DNA of 64,000 bases. It comes from Flavisolibacter nicotianae. Its GTDB lineage: Bacteria; Bacteroidota; Bacteroidia; Chitinophagales; Chitinophagaceae. This document shows positions 25,007-33,561 of the stretch, piece after piece. The stretch covers positions 186,001-250,000 of the forward strand of contig NZ_RBCI01000002.1 in the NCBI RefSeq assembly GCF_003628535.1. The letters run 5' to 3'. The translations under genes and the position numbers were made by a program. A model generated the notes under the pieces. That model worked only from the letters and a program-made list of their open reading frames with translations. It made no database searches and was not told where the DNA came from. Each line of letters begins with the position of its first letter. The first letter of the stretch is position 1.

Positions 25007-26518
25007 ATGAAAAGTTTCCTGTTCCCGGTTGCCGTTCTTTTCTCGCTGGCGGGCAAAGCGCAGCCGGTTGCACAATTCGTCCGGCAAAACAAGGCGCAAC
25101 TCCTCGACGAATATGTTCGCTTTCTTTCGATACCCAACGTGTCTGCCGATACGCCCAACATTCGCAGAAACACTGCCTTTATCCGCGAAATGATGGAACG
25201 AAGGGGAATCCGGGTGCAACTGCTGCAGGGAACCACGCCGGGTGTGACACCGGCTGTTTTCGGCGAGATCAAAACCCCGGGTGCCGCGAGAACACTGGGT
25301 TTTTATGCCCACTACGACGGGCAGCCCGTCAACCCGAAGCAATGGCACGAAGGACTGGCGCCATTCGAGCCGGTGGTGCTGACAGCACCGCTGGAAAGCG
25401 GTGGAAAAATTGTCGGGCCGTACAAAGCCGGCGAACCGGTTGACGACAGTTACCGCATTTCGGGCCGCGGCAGTGCCGATGATAAAGCAGGAGTCATGGT
25501 CATCCTGAACGCCTACGATGCGCTGGTGAAAACCGGTGCAAAGCTTTCCGCCAACATCAGGTTCCTGTTCGAAGGGGAAGAAGAAGTCGGCTCCATTCAC
25601 CTCGACGAAATTTTTCGCCGGCACAAAGACCTGCTCACCGCCGACGCCTGGATTGTGGTAGACGGGCCAAAGCACATCACGGGCAGGAAGACCCTTTCGT
25701 TTGGTGTTCGGGGCGACGTGAACATGGCGTTGACGGTCTATGGCGCCAGGCGTCCGCTCCACAGCGGGAATTACGGCAACTGGGCGCCCAACCCGGCTTT
25801 GCGGCTGGTGCAACTGCTTGCTTCCCTAAAAGACGAAAACGGGAACGTGCTGGTGAAAGATTTTTACGCCGACGTGACACCGTTGTCACCGCGGGAAAAA
25901 CAGGCGCTCGCCCAACTCCCCAACAGCGATTCGCTGCTGAAAAAAGAACTGGGCCTGAAAGACCCGGAAATGCCTGGCCGCTCCCTTGCCGAAGGGCTCA
26001 TGGTGCCAACGCTCAACATCAACGGCATCCAGAGTGCCAATGTGGGCGCACAGGCCAGCAACGTGATCCCGGCAAAGGCGGAAGCCGTACTGGACCTGCG
26101 GCTCGTGAAAGGCAACGACTGGCGGCGACAGGTGCAAAAAGTCGTTGATCATATCAAAAGCCGGGGCTTTACAGTAATAGACCATGAGCCAACCGATGAA
26201 GAGCGGGCCGCGTCGGCAAAGCTGGTAAAGATTACAATGGACCACGGTTATAATGCACAACGCACATCCATGGACCTGCCCATCGCAAGGGCCGTGCAGG
26301 AGGCAGTACAGTCGACCACCAACGACCCGCTGGTGCTGGTGCCTTCGGCGGGTGGCAGTCTTCCGCTTTACCTGTTTGAAGACGTCCTCCAGTCAAAGGT
26401 GATGGTTCTTTCCATTGCGAATTACGACAACAACCAGCACGCGGAAAATGAAAATGTGCGGATTGGGTTCTTGTGGGAAGGCATCGAAACCGTCGCCGCC
26501 GTGATGCGGATGAAATAG
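25007..26518 (+). CDS. M20-family dipeptidase/deacylase, exported
   Basis: 503 aa. Short signal peptide (SFLFPVAVLFSLAGKAQ). Zinc ligands are visible as LGFYAHYDGQP (first His and catalytic Asp), GRGSADDKAG (bridging Asp), FLFEGEEEVGS (catalytic Glu and ligand Glu) and a C-terminal His region (NYDNNQHAENENVR). The lid/dimer domain sits at about 215-370. This is the M20 type with carnosinase/DapE-like architecture seen in many Bacteroidota as secreted dipeptidases. Divergent to the M16 gene (229 bases between), so the two peptidases may share control. Confidence 0.92.
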   Translation: MKSFLFPVAVLFSLAGKAQPVAQFVRQNKAQLLDEYVRFLSIPNVSADTPNIRRNTAFIREMMERRGIRVQLLQGTTPGVTPAVFGEIKTPGAARTLGFYAHYDGQPVNPKQWHEGLAPFEPVVLTAPLESGGKIVGPYKAGEPVDDSYRISGRGSADDKAGVMVILNAYDALVKTGAKLSANIRFLFEGEEEVGSIHLDEIFRRHKDLLTADAWIVVDGPKHITGRKTLSFGVRGDVNMALTVYGARRPLHSGNYGNWAPNPALRLVQLLASLKDENGNVLVKDFYADVTPLSPREKQALAQLPNSDSLLKKELGLKDPEMPGRSLAEGLMVPTLNINGIQSANVGAQASNVIPAKAEAVLDLRLVKGNDWRRQVQKVVDHIKSRGFTVIDHEPTDEERAASAKLVKITMDHGYNAQRTSMDLPIARAVQEAVQSTTNDPLVLVPSAGGSLPLYLFEDVLQSKVMVLSIANYDNNQHAENENVRIGFLWEGIETVAAVMRMK

Positions 26519-26565
26519 CACGCCGGCTTCTGCTCTTTTTTGCGCCGGGCCACGGCTGTAAATGA

Positions 26566-26591
26566 CAAGAACACACCAGGGTGTGTTCTTG
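26566..26591. terminator. Inverted repeat between convergent genes
   Basis: CAAGAACACACC and GGTGTGTTCTTG form a perfect 12-base inverted repeat with a two-base centre. It lies between the M20 gene and the convergent small gene at 26625. There is no T run, only GCAAAA after it, so it may be a factor-assisted terminator or a protein site. Confidence 0.5.
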
Positions 26592-26624
26592 CAAAAGTCA
26601 ACAGTGATCCGTATGGATAAGGGC

Positions 26625-26936
26625 TCAGGCCTCTTTTTCCCAGGGCAAATACGCTTCGTACTCGATGCTGCCTTTGATGAGGCGAGCTTCCACGTATTCG
26701 TAGGTGGATGGCCGTTTGCGGAAGCTTCCTTTCTCGACAATTTCCAGGAAACCATGAATGGTGTCGTCGTCGGGAATGGGGAAAGCAAGGTTGCCAAGCG
26801 AGGTTTTGATCTTTAGCATCAGCTTCTGGCTTTCATTGAAAATAATGGTGACGTAAGCGTCAAACGTGAAGCGCAGTCCGTCCTGGCGTTTGAAGACGGT
26901 ACCGAATTGGGGACATTGGATTATTTCGACATGCAT
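26625..26936 (-). CDS. Hypothetical protein, 103 aa
   Basis: A small beta-rich protein without signal peptide: FGTVFKRQDGLRFTFDAYVT, then LKIKTSLGNLAFPIPDDDTI, and EARLIKGSIEYEAYLPWEKE. I do not recognise the family. The balance of residues and the clean start and stop suggest a real gene. It is convergent with the M20 gene and divergent to the HipA-like gene. Confidence 0.6.
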   Translation of the reverse strand: MHVEIIQCPQFGTVFKRQDGLRFTFDAYVTIIFNESQKLMLKIKTSLGNLAFPIPDDDTIHGFLEIVEKGSFRKRPSTYEYVEARLIKGSIEYEAYLPWEKEA

Positions 26937-27228
26937 GGGGCGAAAGTAAAAGTGGGCGGTTTCATATCCAATTGCACTATTACGGAAAAATTTTGGTGGT
27001 TCTACGGCGGCAATCCGGCGCTGTTTTGGAAGATATTAAAGGTAAATTCTCGCATCGGTACGAGTGGTTTTTTGAGCGGGCAACTGCGGAAACTGCGTGA
27101 TTTACGATTCCGGTATTGGGAAGCGTCTTTTTCCGGCGGATGTGCAGTTGCCTGCTCCTTGCCTGTGGCAATGCAAACCGCTTCATCCTGCCGGCATTTT
27201 TTACCTGGGAAAGCCGCCATCAACCGGA

Positions 27229-27262
27229 TTTGAAACCTGCTTTGCGAAAGCGGTTACATTTG
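27229..27262 (+). promoter_or_regulatory. Bacteroidota-type promoter of the HipA-like gene
   Basis: TTTG at 27229-27232 and a perfect -7 element TAcaTTTG at 27255-27262 are 22 bases apart. A start about seven bases downstream would leave a leader of only about ten bases before the ATG at 27280, which also supports that start codon. Confidence 0.6.
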
Positions 27263-27279
27263 CGCAAAGCAAAGCAGAT

Positions 27280-28071
27280 ATGGACCAGGAGTTGTCGCTC
27301 CGAACGGTGACGGTTACACGCTACGTTACACCTTTGCGGGAAGGCGGTTCGCTGCCGGCCATTGTGGAGGCAGATGACGAGTTTTTGTATGCGCTCAAGT
27401 TTCGCGGGGCCGGCCAGGGGGTAAAGGCCCTGGTAGCAGAGTTGCTCGGTGGCGAAATTGCCAGGGCGCTGGGACTTCGGGTGCCGGAGATCGTGTTTGC
27501 CCAGGTCGACCCGGCCTTTGGCCGCACGGAGCCGGACGAAGAAATCCAGGACCTGCTCAAGGCCAGCGCTGGTTTGAACCTTGCCTTGCATTACCTGTCC
27601 GGTGCCATCACGTTCGACCCTGTGGTGACAACCATTGACGCCACGCTGGCCTCGCAGATCGTGTGGCTGGATTGCTTCCTGACCAACGTGGATCGTACGC
27701 CGCGGAACACCAACCTGCTGATGTGGCACAAGGAACTTTGGCTGATCGACCATGGCGCTTCGCTTTATTTTCATCACAGCTGGGACAACTGGAAAGAACA
27801 ATCGGAGCGGCCTTTTGTGCAGGTGAAAGACCATGTGCTTTTGCCCTGGGCCAGCGAGATGGAGACGATCGACCAGCAGTCCAGGAAAATCCTGACTCCC
27901 GAACGGATCGCCGCCATTGTTGGCCTGCTACCCGACGACTGGATCAACACGGATTCTTACCCGGCAGACGTCGATGTGCGAAAGGTCTACGAGGACTTTT
28001 TGCGCAACCGTCTTACTCATTCTTCCACCTTTGTAAAAGAAGCGCAGCATGCCCGGAAAGCATTTGTTTGA
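27280..28071 (+). CDS. HipA-like protein kinase, short form
   Basis: 263 aa. The C-terminal half carries the HipA/PI3K-like active site: VDRTPRNTNLLM (catalytic Asp and the Asn five residues later) and WLIDHGASL in the place of the DFG motif. The N-terminal half has KFRGAGQGVKALVAELLGGE, fitting the ATP-lysine region. At 263 residues it lacks the N-terminal subdomain of E. coli HipA (440 aa). I take ATG 27280; the frame stays open to 27097 but the promoter lies inside that part. It overlaps the DUF3037 gene by 23 bases. Substrate unknown; HipA itself phosphorylates glutamyl-tRNA synthetase. Confidence 0.82.
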   Translation: MDQELSLRTVTVTRYVTPLREGGSLPAIVEADDEFLYALKFRGAGQGVKALVAELLGGEIARALGLRVPEIVFAQVDPAFGRTEPDEEIQDLLKASAGLNLALHYLSGAITFDPVVTTIDATLASQIVWLDCFLTNVDRTPRNTNLLMWHKELWLIDHGASLYFHHSWDNWKEQSERPFVQVKDHVLLPWASEMETIDQQSRKILTPERIAAIVGLLPDDWINTDSYPADVDVRKVYEDFLRNRLTHSSTFVKEAQHARKAFV

Positions 28072-28432
28072 ATATGCCGTGGTGCGGGTGGTGCCGAAGG
28101 TTGAGCGGGAAGAGTTTCTCAACGTAGGCATTGTGCTTTACTGCAAGCAGCACCGCTACCTGCACACTTTTTTCCACCTCGATGAGGAACGCCTGAAAGC
28201 GTTTGCTCCTTCGCTCGATCTTGCCGAGGTGCAGGCTTACCTGGCGGCGTTTGAAAAGATAAGCCAGGGCGCCAAAGACGGCGGACCCATTGCCAAACTA
28301 GACCTGCCGTCCCGCTTTCGCTGGCTGACCGCTACCCGCAGCACCATCGTGCAGGTTTCCAAAACCCATGTGGGTCTGTGTGAGGACCTGGAAAAAGCCG
28401 GGCAAAAATTGCTGGAGCAATTAGTGCTTTGA
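28049..28432 (+). CDS. DUF3037 protein, partner of the HipA-like kinase
   Basis: 127 aa. It matches DUF3037 in form: start FEYAVVRVVPKVEREEFLNVGIVLYC, then LHTFFHLDEERLKAFAPSLDL and RFRWLTATRSTIVQVSKTHVG. Genes for DUF3037 are often found directly after short HipA-like kinases, and here the overlap of 23 bases shows tight coupling. The pair may be a toxin-antitoxin-like or signalling unit, but no helix-turn-helix HipB-like gene is present, so the usual hipBA mode does not apply. Function unknown. Confidence 0.85.
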   Translation: MPGKHLFEYAVVRVVPKVEREEFLNVGIVLYCKQHRYLHTFFHLDEERLKAFAPSLDLAEVQAYLAAFEKISQGAKDGGPIAKLDLPSRFRWLTATRSTIVQVSKTHVGLCEDLEKAGQKLLEQLVL

Positions 28433-28655
28433 GGTTATTCCGTGTTCGACGTTTGACGTTGGATCGTTCAGCCTTCATTCTTTTCCTGACGAAACAGCAA
28501 CAGAAAAGGGAGAACAGAACCCTCGGCAACCAGCATCAAAGCCTGAACAGGCGAGCCCTTGTTAAAGAAATCTTCATTAACAATTGCTAACAAAAGATGG
28601 GTAAAGGTTTGCTCCAGATTTGGCAGAACGGCCAAATCAACGTTCCCTCCATTTT

Positions 28656-29315
28656 ATGAAAAAACATTTATTCTTCCTGTCCTTCCTCTTTGTTTCGGGA
28701 GCCGTGATGGCGCAATCAAAACCTTCGTTCGGTGTCCGTGTAGGCGTGGTCAATTCATCCATGAGCGGCGATGCCGTCAATAATTTTCAAAACCTCCTGA
28801 CCTATACCGGCGGGGCTGTTACCTCGCACAGCAAAACCGGCTTTTACGGTGGCGGCTTTGTTTCCATTCCCGTGTCGGAAAACTTTTCGGTTGAGCCGGG
28901 ACTTACGTATACCCAAAAAGGATATGAGCTGAGAGGAAGCCTGGGCATCAAGGGCACCGATATCATTGGCGGCAAGTCGCAGCTCGACCTGGCCTATATT
29001 GAAATGCCCGTTCTGGCAAAGGCGACGATCAGCGGCCTGCAACTCTTTGCCGGTCCGCAGGTCGGCTACCTGGCCAGCGCTAACTTGCATACAACCGCCG
29101 GCGTTTTCGGTTTCAATTTTATCAACGATAAGCGGGATGTGAAAGACCAGTTCAATCCCTGGGATGTGTCGCTGACCGGTGGTGTTGGCTACCAGTTCGG
29201 CAATGGCTTTAGCATCAATGCAGCCTATGATCACGGGCTGTCGAAGGTCAATTCGGGCCAAAGCATTCAGGCCTACAACCAGGCCGTAAAAGTGGGTGTG
29301 GGCTTCCGTTTTTAA
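28656..29315 (+). CDS. Outer-membrane beta-barrel protein (PF13568-like)
   Basis: 219 aa. Signal peptide MKKHLFFLSFLFVSGAVMAQ. The mature part alternates hydrophobic and polar residues as in an eight-strand barrel: FGVRVGVVNSSMSG at the start, FSVEPGLTYTQKGYEL, AYIEMPVLAKATISGLQLF and AVKVGVGFRF at the end with the terminal Phe typical of BAM-inserted proteins. Start at 28656 set by the signal peptide. Function unknown; a paralogue of the same type lies at 61970-62623. Confidence 0.87.
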   Translation: MKKHLFFLSFLFVSGAVMAQSKPSFGVRVGVVNSSMSGDAVNNFQNLLTYTGGAVTSHSKTGFYGGGFVSIPVSENFSVEPGLTYTQKGYELRGSLGIKGTDIIGGKSQLDLAYIEMPVLAKATISGLQLFAGPQVGYLASANLHTTAGVFGFNFINDKRDVKDQFNPWDVSLTGGVGYQFGNGFSINAAYDHGLSKVNSGQSIQAYNQAVKVGVGFRF

Positions 29316-29339
29316 TCCGGACAAAACAATCTCTTCGGG

Positions 29340-29373
29340 CAGCCGCTTTGGAAACAAGGCGGCTGTTTTTTTT
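29340..29373 (+). terminator. Intrinsic terminator after the barrel gene
   Basis: CAGCCGCTTTG, loop GAAA, CAAGGCGGCTG and then eight T residues. The stem is 11 pairs with one G-T pair. Confidence 0.88.
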
Positions 29374-29483
29374 GAGCGGCTTGCAAGTGGCCGGCACCGT
29401 TTCCATGACTGCGAAATAAGGCGGATAAAAGGCCACCGGAAACGCCTGACATGGCGTAACTTTATTATATTAAATCAGTGGTT

Positions 29484-29930
29484 ATGAACCAGCACATTAT
29501 CTCGCGGATCGCCATTTACATCCTAGCCTCTGTTATGTTTTATTTTGGCATCCGGCATTTGCTTTATCCCGATGTATTGGTTGTTTCTGTACCGGATTTT
29601 TTGCCTGGTGGCAAGTTTTGGGTTTATCTCACCGGTGTGGCATTTATCCTGGCCGCGCTTTCCTTTTTCGTCAATGTATGGGTACGAACAGCAGCCTACA
29701 TGTTGGCCTTGCTGCTGTTTGTCATTGTCCTGACCATACACCTGCCCAATTACCTGCAAACGGCCGATAAAGCGTACCAGCAAATGGCCCTGACCAATTT
29801 GCTCAAGGACGCGGCTCTTGCTGCCTTTGCTCTCTACATTGCCAGCAATGCCAGGCATCAGCGAATCCTGGAAGAAACCGAAGTGGAGGAGGAGATCAAA
29901 GCAATCAGGATCGAACCCGAGCCGATGTAA
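29484..29930 (+). CDS. DoxX-like small membrane protein
   Basis: 148 aa, four predicted membrane helices (about residues 8-27, 45-63, 68-87, 105-124) and a charged cytoplasmic tail (LEETEVEEEIKAIRIEPEP). The first helix region FYFGIRHLLYPDVL, followed by VSVPDFLPGGKFWVYLTGV, fits the DoxX/DoxD-like superfamily. Members act in quinone or thiol redox reactions at the membrane in some bacteria; here the role is unknown. The start at ATG 29484 follows a GTG at 29478. A weak -7 element TAACTTTA lies at about 29456. Confidence 0.75.
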   Translation: MNQHIISRIAIYILASVMFYFGIRHLLYPDVLVVSVPDFLPGGKFWVYLTGVAFILAALSFFVNVWVRTAAYMLALLLFVIVLTIHLPNYLQTADKAYQQMALTNLLKDAALAAFALYIASNARHQRILEETEVEEEIKAIRIEPEPM

Positions 29931-30047
29931 TCCGGCCGGCGCCTCTCACAAAAGAACCATCGTTCTTCAGCGCTGGCTGATTAAATCATGCTTACTCCAA
30001 AGCATTCCCCAGTCCCCTTTTACAAGCCTTTTTTCCGTTCGTGTGAT

Positions 30048-30458
30048 CTAGCGGGTCACACCGGCAGGGTTCATCACAACCACCGCAGGTTGCGGAAACA
30101 GCGCGGCAATTTTTTGCTGCACAAATTCAGGCGGAAAAGGTTTGGCTATAAAATCATCGGCATCAAAGCGCATCACACGACTGGTGGGACAGCAGTAGCC
30201 CGACATCAGCATCACCTTCGTTCTGTCGGCTTCAGGCCCGTGCTTGATCTTCCAGCAAAGCTGGCGGCCGTCTTCTCCATTTACGTTGATGTCTATAATG
30301 ACCAGTTCGGGTTTGAAAAGCGACAGGACATATTCGGCTTCCGAAAGTGAAACGGCTGACTCTACTACAAATCCATGTTGCTGGAGTTTGCGCTCCATGA
30401 GCATCAGCAGGTCAATGTCGTCGTCTACCACTAAAATCTTCACTCCATTTTTCTGCAT
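30048..30458 (-). CDS. Single-domain response regulator
   Basis: 136 aa receiver domain (MQKNGVKILVVDDDIDLLML). Acidic pocket VDDD at residues 10-13, phosphoacceptor Asp in LVIIDINVNGEDGRQLCW, Ser in VMLMSGY, Lys in FIAKPFPPEFV. No output domain and no kinase nearby, so an orphan. I choose ATG 30458; the frame remains open to 30605, but that extension is rich in Cys and Pro and unlike a protein. C-terminal tail is short and hydrophobic (FPQPAVVVMNPAG). Confidence 0.88.
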   Translation of the reverse strand: MQKNGVKILVVDDDIDLLMLMERKLQQHGFVVESAVSLSEAEYVLSLFKPELVIIDINVNGEDGRQLCWKIKHGPEADRTKVMLMSGYCCPTSRVMRFDADDFIAKPFPPEFVQQKIAALFPQPAVVVMNPAGVTR

Positions 30459-30973
30459 AAAACAACAGTTAAAACAGTTACACAATCCTGCTGGCCGGTA
30501 CGAACAGCAGCAATTCTCAGTAGGGACAGAAGATAATTTCTTGGGTGGTGGATTGTAGAAAGAGGTTGAAAAGTGGAAAGTTTCGTGGCCACATTGGTGC
30601 GTCAACCTCTATTTCAAAAGTATTGTACAATGGTTCCCCCGTCAAGAGCAGAATCGCCCTTTCCTTGAATCGTGTTTTTACGGATAAGTGTTCGCTTTGG
30701 ACTGTAGAACTACGTGACGGAATTATGTGAAAATACGTAGTTGGCGCCGCTGCCACGGTGAGTCGAACGACGCCGGTTCGACCCGGTGCAAGGGCGGTGG
30801 AAAGAGCGGAAAGCGGGCTGTGTACAACTATTTTTTCGGCCGGCTCTCGCATTGAAAACAGGGTAGAGAAGCCGACTCCGGAATCTGCAGGATATGTACA
30901 AGCGATGTGCAAAACTATTTTCCTTTTTGTCGTTTGCTGCAGTGCTTAATTTGACCAGGCGTTACCCGTTTTT
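30459..30973. other. Long intergenic region, nothing clear
   Basis: About 515 bases between divergent genes. A 131-codon minus-strand frame (30517-30912) and short plus-strand frames have poor composition. Near the left edge, a direct repeat TAACTGTT...TAACTGTT (minus strand, about 30465-30482) lies just upstream of the response-regulator start and could bind a regulator. A T-loop-like GGTTCGACC at about 30776 lacks the rest of a tRNA. Confidence 0.4.
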
Positions 30974-31351
30974 ATGCCGAAATACAAATCTGTGGGAAGG
31001 GCTTACCTTTTTTGGACAGTGGGTCTTTTTGGTTGTTTAGGTCTTCACAGGATTTACCTGCGGAAGAAAAAGACGGCCGCTGTATGGATGCTTACGCTGG
31101 GATTACTGGGTATCGGTGCGCTGGCTGATCTTATTTTTTTGAAATGGCTTGTAAAACGCTATAACATGATTCAAAAACTCAACGAAATCCAGAACGAATT
31201 GCTGCGTACAGAGCAGTGGCGGGAAGAACTTGCCCGCAAACAGAAATACGACGAAGCCTCCTACAAGAGGGACAAGGAAAAGCTGCTCCGCCGCGAAATG
31301 GCACGCCTGCGCCTAAAGCTGAAACTGGGACGGGAGATCGAAAGAGAATAG
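30974..31351 (+). CDS. TM2-domain protein with coiled-coil tail
   Basis: 125 aa. Two helices with the TM2 pattern: AYLFWTVGLFGCLGLHRIYL, then TAAVWMLTLGLLGIGALADL. They are followed by a long charged coiled coil (residues 60-125: EIQNELLRTEQWREELARKQ, LLRREMARLRLKLKLGREIE). TM2 proteins usually have GxxGxHRFYLG between the helices; here it is GCLGLHRIYLRKK. Cytoplasmic-facing membrane protein of unknown role. Confidence 0.75.
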   Translation: MPKYKSVGRAYLFWTVGLFGCLGLHRIYLRKKKTAAVWMLTLGLLGIGALADLIFLKWLVKRYNMIQKLNEIQNELLRTEQWREELARKQKYDEASYKRDKEKLLRREMARLRLKLKLGREIERE

Positions 31352-31487
31352 GCAATCAGCAATTTGAACAGAACATCAATAAGTGTGGACTACCGGAATG
31401 GGAGTTCTGCCTTTTGTTTCTTGCCGGTTGCAAATTGCCCATTGCCCCCATGGCACAGCAATTGTCCTTTTACCGAAAACGATTTTT

Positions 31488-31658
31488 ATGAAGGGAAAAT
31501 ATTTTGCTGCGGCGGGGCTGGCCCTTGCAGGTTTTGTTGTGTATTATTTTTTGAACAAAAGAAAGAACAGCGAAGTGGCGCAGCCGCAAAATGAAAACGA
31601 ACGCCATCACCTTACCAATGCTTTTGCCAAGGCAAAACAGGTGGCAGTCGGCAGGTAA
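31488..31658 (+). CDS. Small membrane-anchored protein, 56 aa
   Basis: Starts at ATG 31488 (MKGKYFAAAGLALAGFVVYY): one N-terminal membrane helix, then a basic stop-transfer (FLNKRKN) and a hydrophilic tail of 30 residues with NERHHLTNAFAKAKQVAVGR. It resembles YtxH-like or similar short membrane proteins common in Bacteroidota. Too short for a sure assignment. The longer frame upstream (31383) looks random. Confidence 0.6.
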   Translation: MKGKYFAAAGLALAGFVVYYFLNKRKNSEVAQPQNENERHHLTNAFAKAKQVAVGR

Positions 31659-31690
31659 AGCGGCATTCGTATGACTGGCTGCAGCAGGCC

Positions 31691-32101
31691 TTATTCCGGC
31701 CGGTAATTCCACAGTCCCAAGCTGCCTCGTATGGCGATGGGTTTAATGAACGGAACCGGGTTTTGCAGCAGCCAGGCATACCGGCCTTTGGTGTAATCGC
31801 CAAAGGCTTTTTCTTCCAGTGTGAGATGTGCCAGTGCGGTAGCGGGAAGCTGCAGCGTTTCAACAGGGACAATTTCCTCCAGGAAAACACTGCCGATGAT
31901 GGCACCAAATGGGAGGCGCTCGAAGTCGTGGATATACCGGTTAAAGGGTGGATCGCTCACGAGGGCCGCTCCTTTTTTCCCCATACTGGCATGGATGAGC
32001 AGTTCGCCGCGATAGGCGGTTTGCCAGGAGCGGGTTTCAATTTTTTTGGCGCCCATGATAACTAGGCTGGCCCAGGGTTGTAACAGCGACAGAACTTTCA
32101 T
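31691..32101 (-). CDS. ASCH-domain protein
   Basis: 136 aa. Begins MKVLSLLQPWASLVIMGAKK and IETRSWQTAYRGELLIHASM, the classical ASCH N-terminal pattern, then AIIGSVFLEEIVPVE, GRYAWLLQNPVPFIKPIAIR, and the end GSLGLWNY. ASCH domains share a fold with PUA and are thought to bind RNA; some bacterial members hydrolyse N4-acetylcytidine. A real gene with family-typical length; the role here is unknown. Confidence 0.9.
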   Translation of the reverse strand: MKVLSLLQPWASLVIMGAKKIETRSWQTAYRGELLIHASMGKKGAALVSDPPFNRYIHDFERLPFGAIIGSVFLEEIVPVETLQLPATALAHLTLEEKAFGDYTKGRYAWLLQNPVPFIKPIAIRGSLGLWNYRPE

Positions 32102-32117
32102 CTCACTTTATTCTAAC

Positions 32118-32144
32118 AAAGCGTCCTGCCGGTGCAGGACGTTT
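32118..32144 (-). terminator. Hairpin, possible terminator of the gene at 32384-32611
   Basis: CGTCCTGC, loop CGGT, GCAGGACG is a perfect eight-pair stem, extended by AAAG/TTTC flanks. On the minus strand it lies between the small gene at 32384 and the ASCH gene and is followed by CTTTGTTAG; the T run is weak. Confidence 0.5.
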
Positions 32145-32383
32145 CAATTTGGCCGGTACGCTGTACAGGCAGTAAAGCCAACGGTTTGCAAGGTTCAGTA
32201 TATCCAAACCATACCTCCATTGTGATAGAAGAAAATCGTGCCATTGCTTTGGCGATTTCGGCTGGCAAACTTTCAATCAAAATCATGAGGGTGACAGCGA
32301 AACCAAACATAGGACCTAATGCCGGGGAAAGTTGATTGCACCGCTTTAGTAGAGGTCTAGTAAATAAAAAGAAGGCATTCGCC

Positions 32384-32611
32384 TCAGGCAAGGCACCACC
32401 GGCCGTCCTCGTCTTTGGTATAGGAAAGGCCATTGCTCATGTGATAGATTTCCCGGCCGGTCTTCGGATGCACCGATATTTTTTGTTCATAGACACGAAT
32501 ACCGTTGTTTTCTCTTGCGAGGTAAACAAGAAGCGCATGCATGGTGGGCTGCACCTCGTGCAACCATTGCTCATCGCTCTCGCGGACAAATGCCTGGCTC
32601 ATACCGATCAT
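32384..32611 (-). CDS. Small hypothetical protein, 75 aa
   Basis: Cytoplasmic, with a compact alpha/beta look: AFVRESDEQWLHEVQPTMHA, then LLVYLARENNGIRVYEQKIS and TGREIYHMSNGLSYTKDEDG. ATG codons at 32611 and 32602 are both possible. I do not know the family, but the composition is normal and the longer frames on the other strand are not. About 230 bases upstream of the divergent glycine-zipper gene and 282 bases from the ASCH gene. Confidence 0.6.
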   Translation of the reverse strand: MIGMSQAFVRESDEQWLHEVQPTMHALLVYLARENNGIRVYEQKISVHPKTGREIYHMSNGLSYTKDEDGRWCLA

Positions 32612-32842
32612 TTTTTGTGTTTAGCAATCGTTTGTTTTCACAGGAGCGTAAAGTTGCCATTTGCGCTGGCCGTGCCTTGGCGTGAACCTGTTCCCGCTGT
32701 AGGGGCACAAAGGAACAGTTGTGAAAAATATGCCATCGTCAGGCTCGCTTGGGGTGGAAATGATCCATGCCGGCCTTGGCAAGAGACTTGCTTCTTTATA
32801 AAAGTCGTCATACCCATGATGGCTGAATAAAAAAAGTAAGTT

Positions 32843-33103
32843 ATGAAAAAAGCATTGTTGATTTTATTGTTGGCGATGGGCACCACCATGGTGTCGGCGA
32901 CCTTTAATGAAGCGGCTGCACAAAAGAAATGGAGCAGCCGGAAAAAAGGAGCGGTGATCGGGGGTGTCGTGGGCGCAGGCACGGGTGCAGCTGTCAGTCA
33001 CAAAAAAGGAAAAGGTGCGATCATCGGCGGCGCGGTAGGTGCCGGTGCCGGTTACGTGATCGGCCGTCACCGCGACAAGAAAAAAGGTCGTGTTCGTTCG
33101 TAG
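32843..33103 (+). CDS. Glycine-zipper (YMGG-like) exported small protein
   Basis: 86 aa. Signal-like N-terminus KKALLILLLAMGTTMVSATF, cleavage near AAAQ-KKW, then two glycine zippers: KKGAVIGGVVGAGTGAAVSH and KGAIIGGAVGAGAGYVIGRH, each followed by a basic patch. Such YMGG/OmpA-type zippers insert in or associate with membranes. Many Bacteroidota have it as a short single-gene unit; an excellent terminator follows. Confidence 0.85.
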   Translation: MKKALLILLLAMGTTMVSATFNEAAAQKKWSSRKKGAVIGGVVGAGTGAAVSHKKGKGAIIGGAVGAGAGYVIGRHRDKKKGRVRS

Positions 33104-33120
33104 ACCGTGATGTTTTTCCC

Positions 33121-33161
33121 ACATGAAAAAAGCTCCGTAGCGGACGGGGCTTTTTTCATGT
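33121..33161. terminator. Intrinsic terminator, symmetric
   Basis: A 17-base arm ACATGAAAAAAGCTCCG pairs with CGGGGCTTTTTTCATGT around a short loop, with one G-T pair. A-run on one side and T-run on the other, so it can work in both directions; it ends the glycine-zipper transcript. Confidence 0.9.
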
Positions 33162-33312
33162 GGCAGCCTAAGGGCTGACCGTTGTTTTTGCCACAAGGAT
33201 CGAAGCCCTTTAATGGTTAACCGACAAAATGAAAGCGTTAAACTAAAACGCACAAAGGTCAATTAAACATTGTCCAATTTTACGGTCTAAACCTCGCACC
33301 AAACAACCAATT

Positions 33313-33561
33313 ATGAAAGACCGTACGTATACATCCACTACCGACATTGAGCGGGCAAGGGCTTTGTGGGAGAAGGGCGTTTTCCTGGCACAACGAACCG
33401 AAGGCTTTCACACCCTGCAGCTTTATCAATTGCACGATATCTACGTCGAAGTTAGCTGGCACACCCATTTCAACGTAGCCCTGAAGGTGACGACCTTCAG
33501 TGAGACTTCGCACCTGGATCCCTATCTCGAGGCCATTTCACTGGACGGTTTACTGACCTAA
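33313..33561 (+). CDS. Small hypothetical protein, 82 aa
   Basis: Starts MKDRTYTSTTDIERARALWE; later LAQRTEGFHTLQLYQLHDIY and VEVSWHTHFNVALKVTTFSE. It is a soluble alpha/beta protein of a type I associate with short conserved proteins of Chitinophagaceae, without known function. Single gene with no partner. The ATG at 33313 is the only good start. Confidence 0.65.
   Translation: MKDRTYTSTTDIERARALWEKGVFLAQRTEGFHTLQLYQLHDIYVEVSWHTHFNVALKVTTFSETSHLDPYLEAISLDGLLT

Noticed and set aside
28436-28470. gacgtttgacgt-like short repeats near 28450, 40420 and 59035
   Set aside because: Only loose similarity between the sites, no conserved unit length or flanking structure; not enough for a repeat family.
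30765-30800. Possible tRNA, from GGTTCGACC
   Set aside because: The flanking bases do not form a T-arm stem, and no D-arm, anticodon arm or acceptor stem can be drawn.
30517-30912. 131-codon minus-strand frame in the intergenic region
   Set aside because: No recognisable pattern, poor composition and no start context; the region is left as non-coding.
32113-32433. 106-codon minus-strand frame
   Set aside because: Starts inside the small gene at 32384 and contains the hairpin at 32118; composition is not protein-like.
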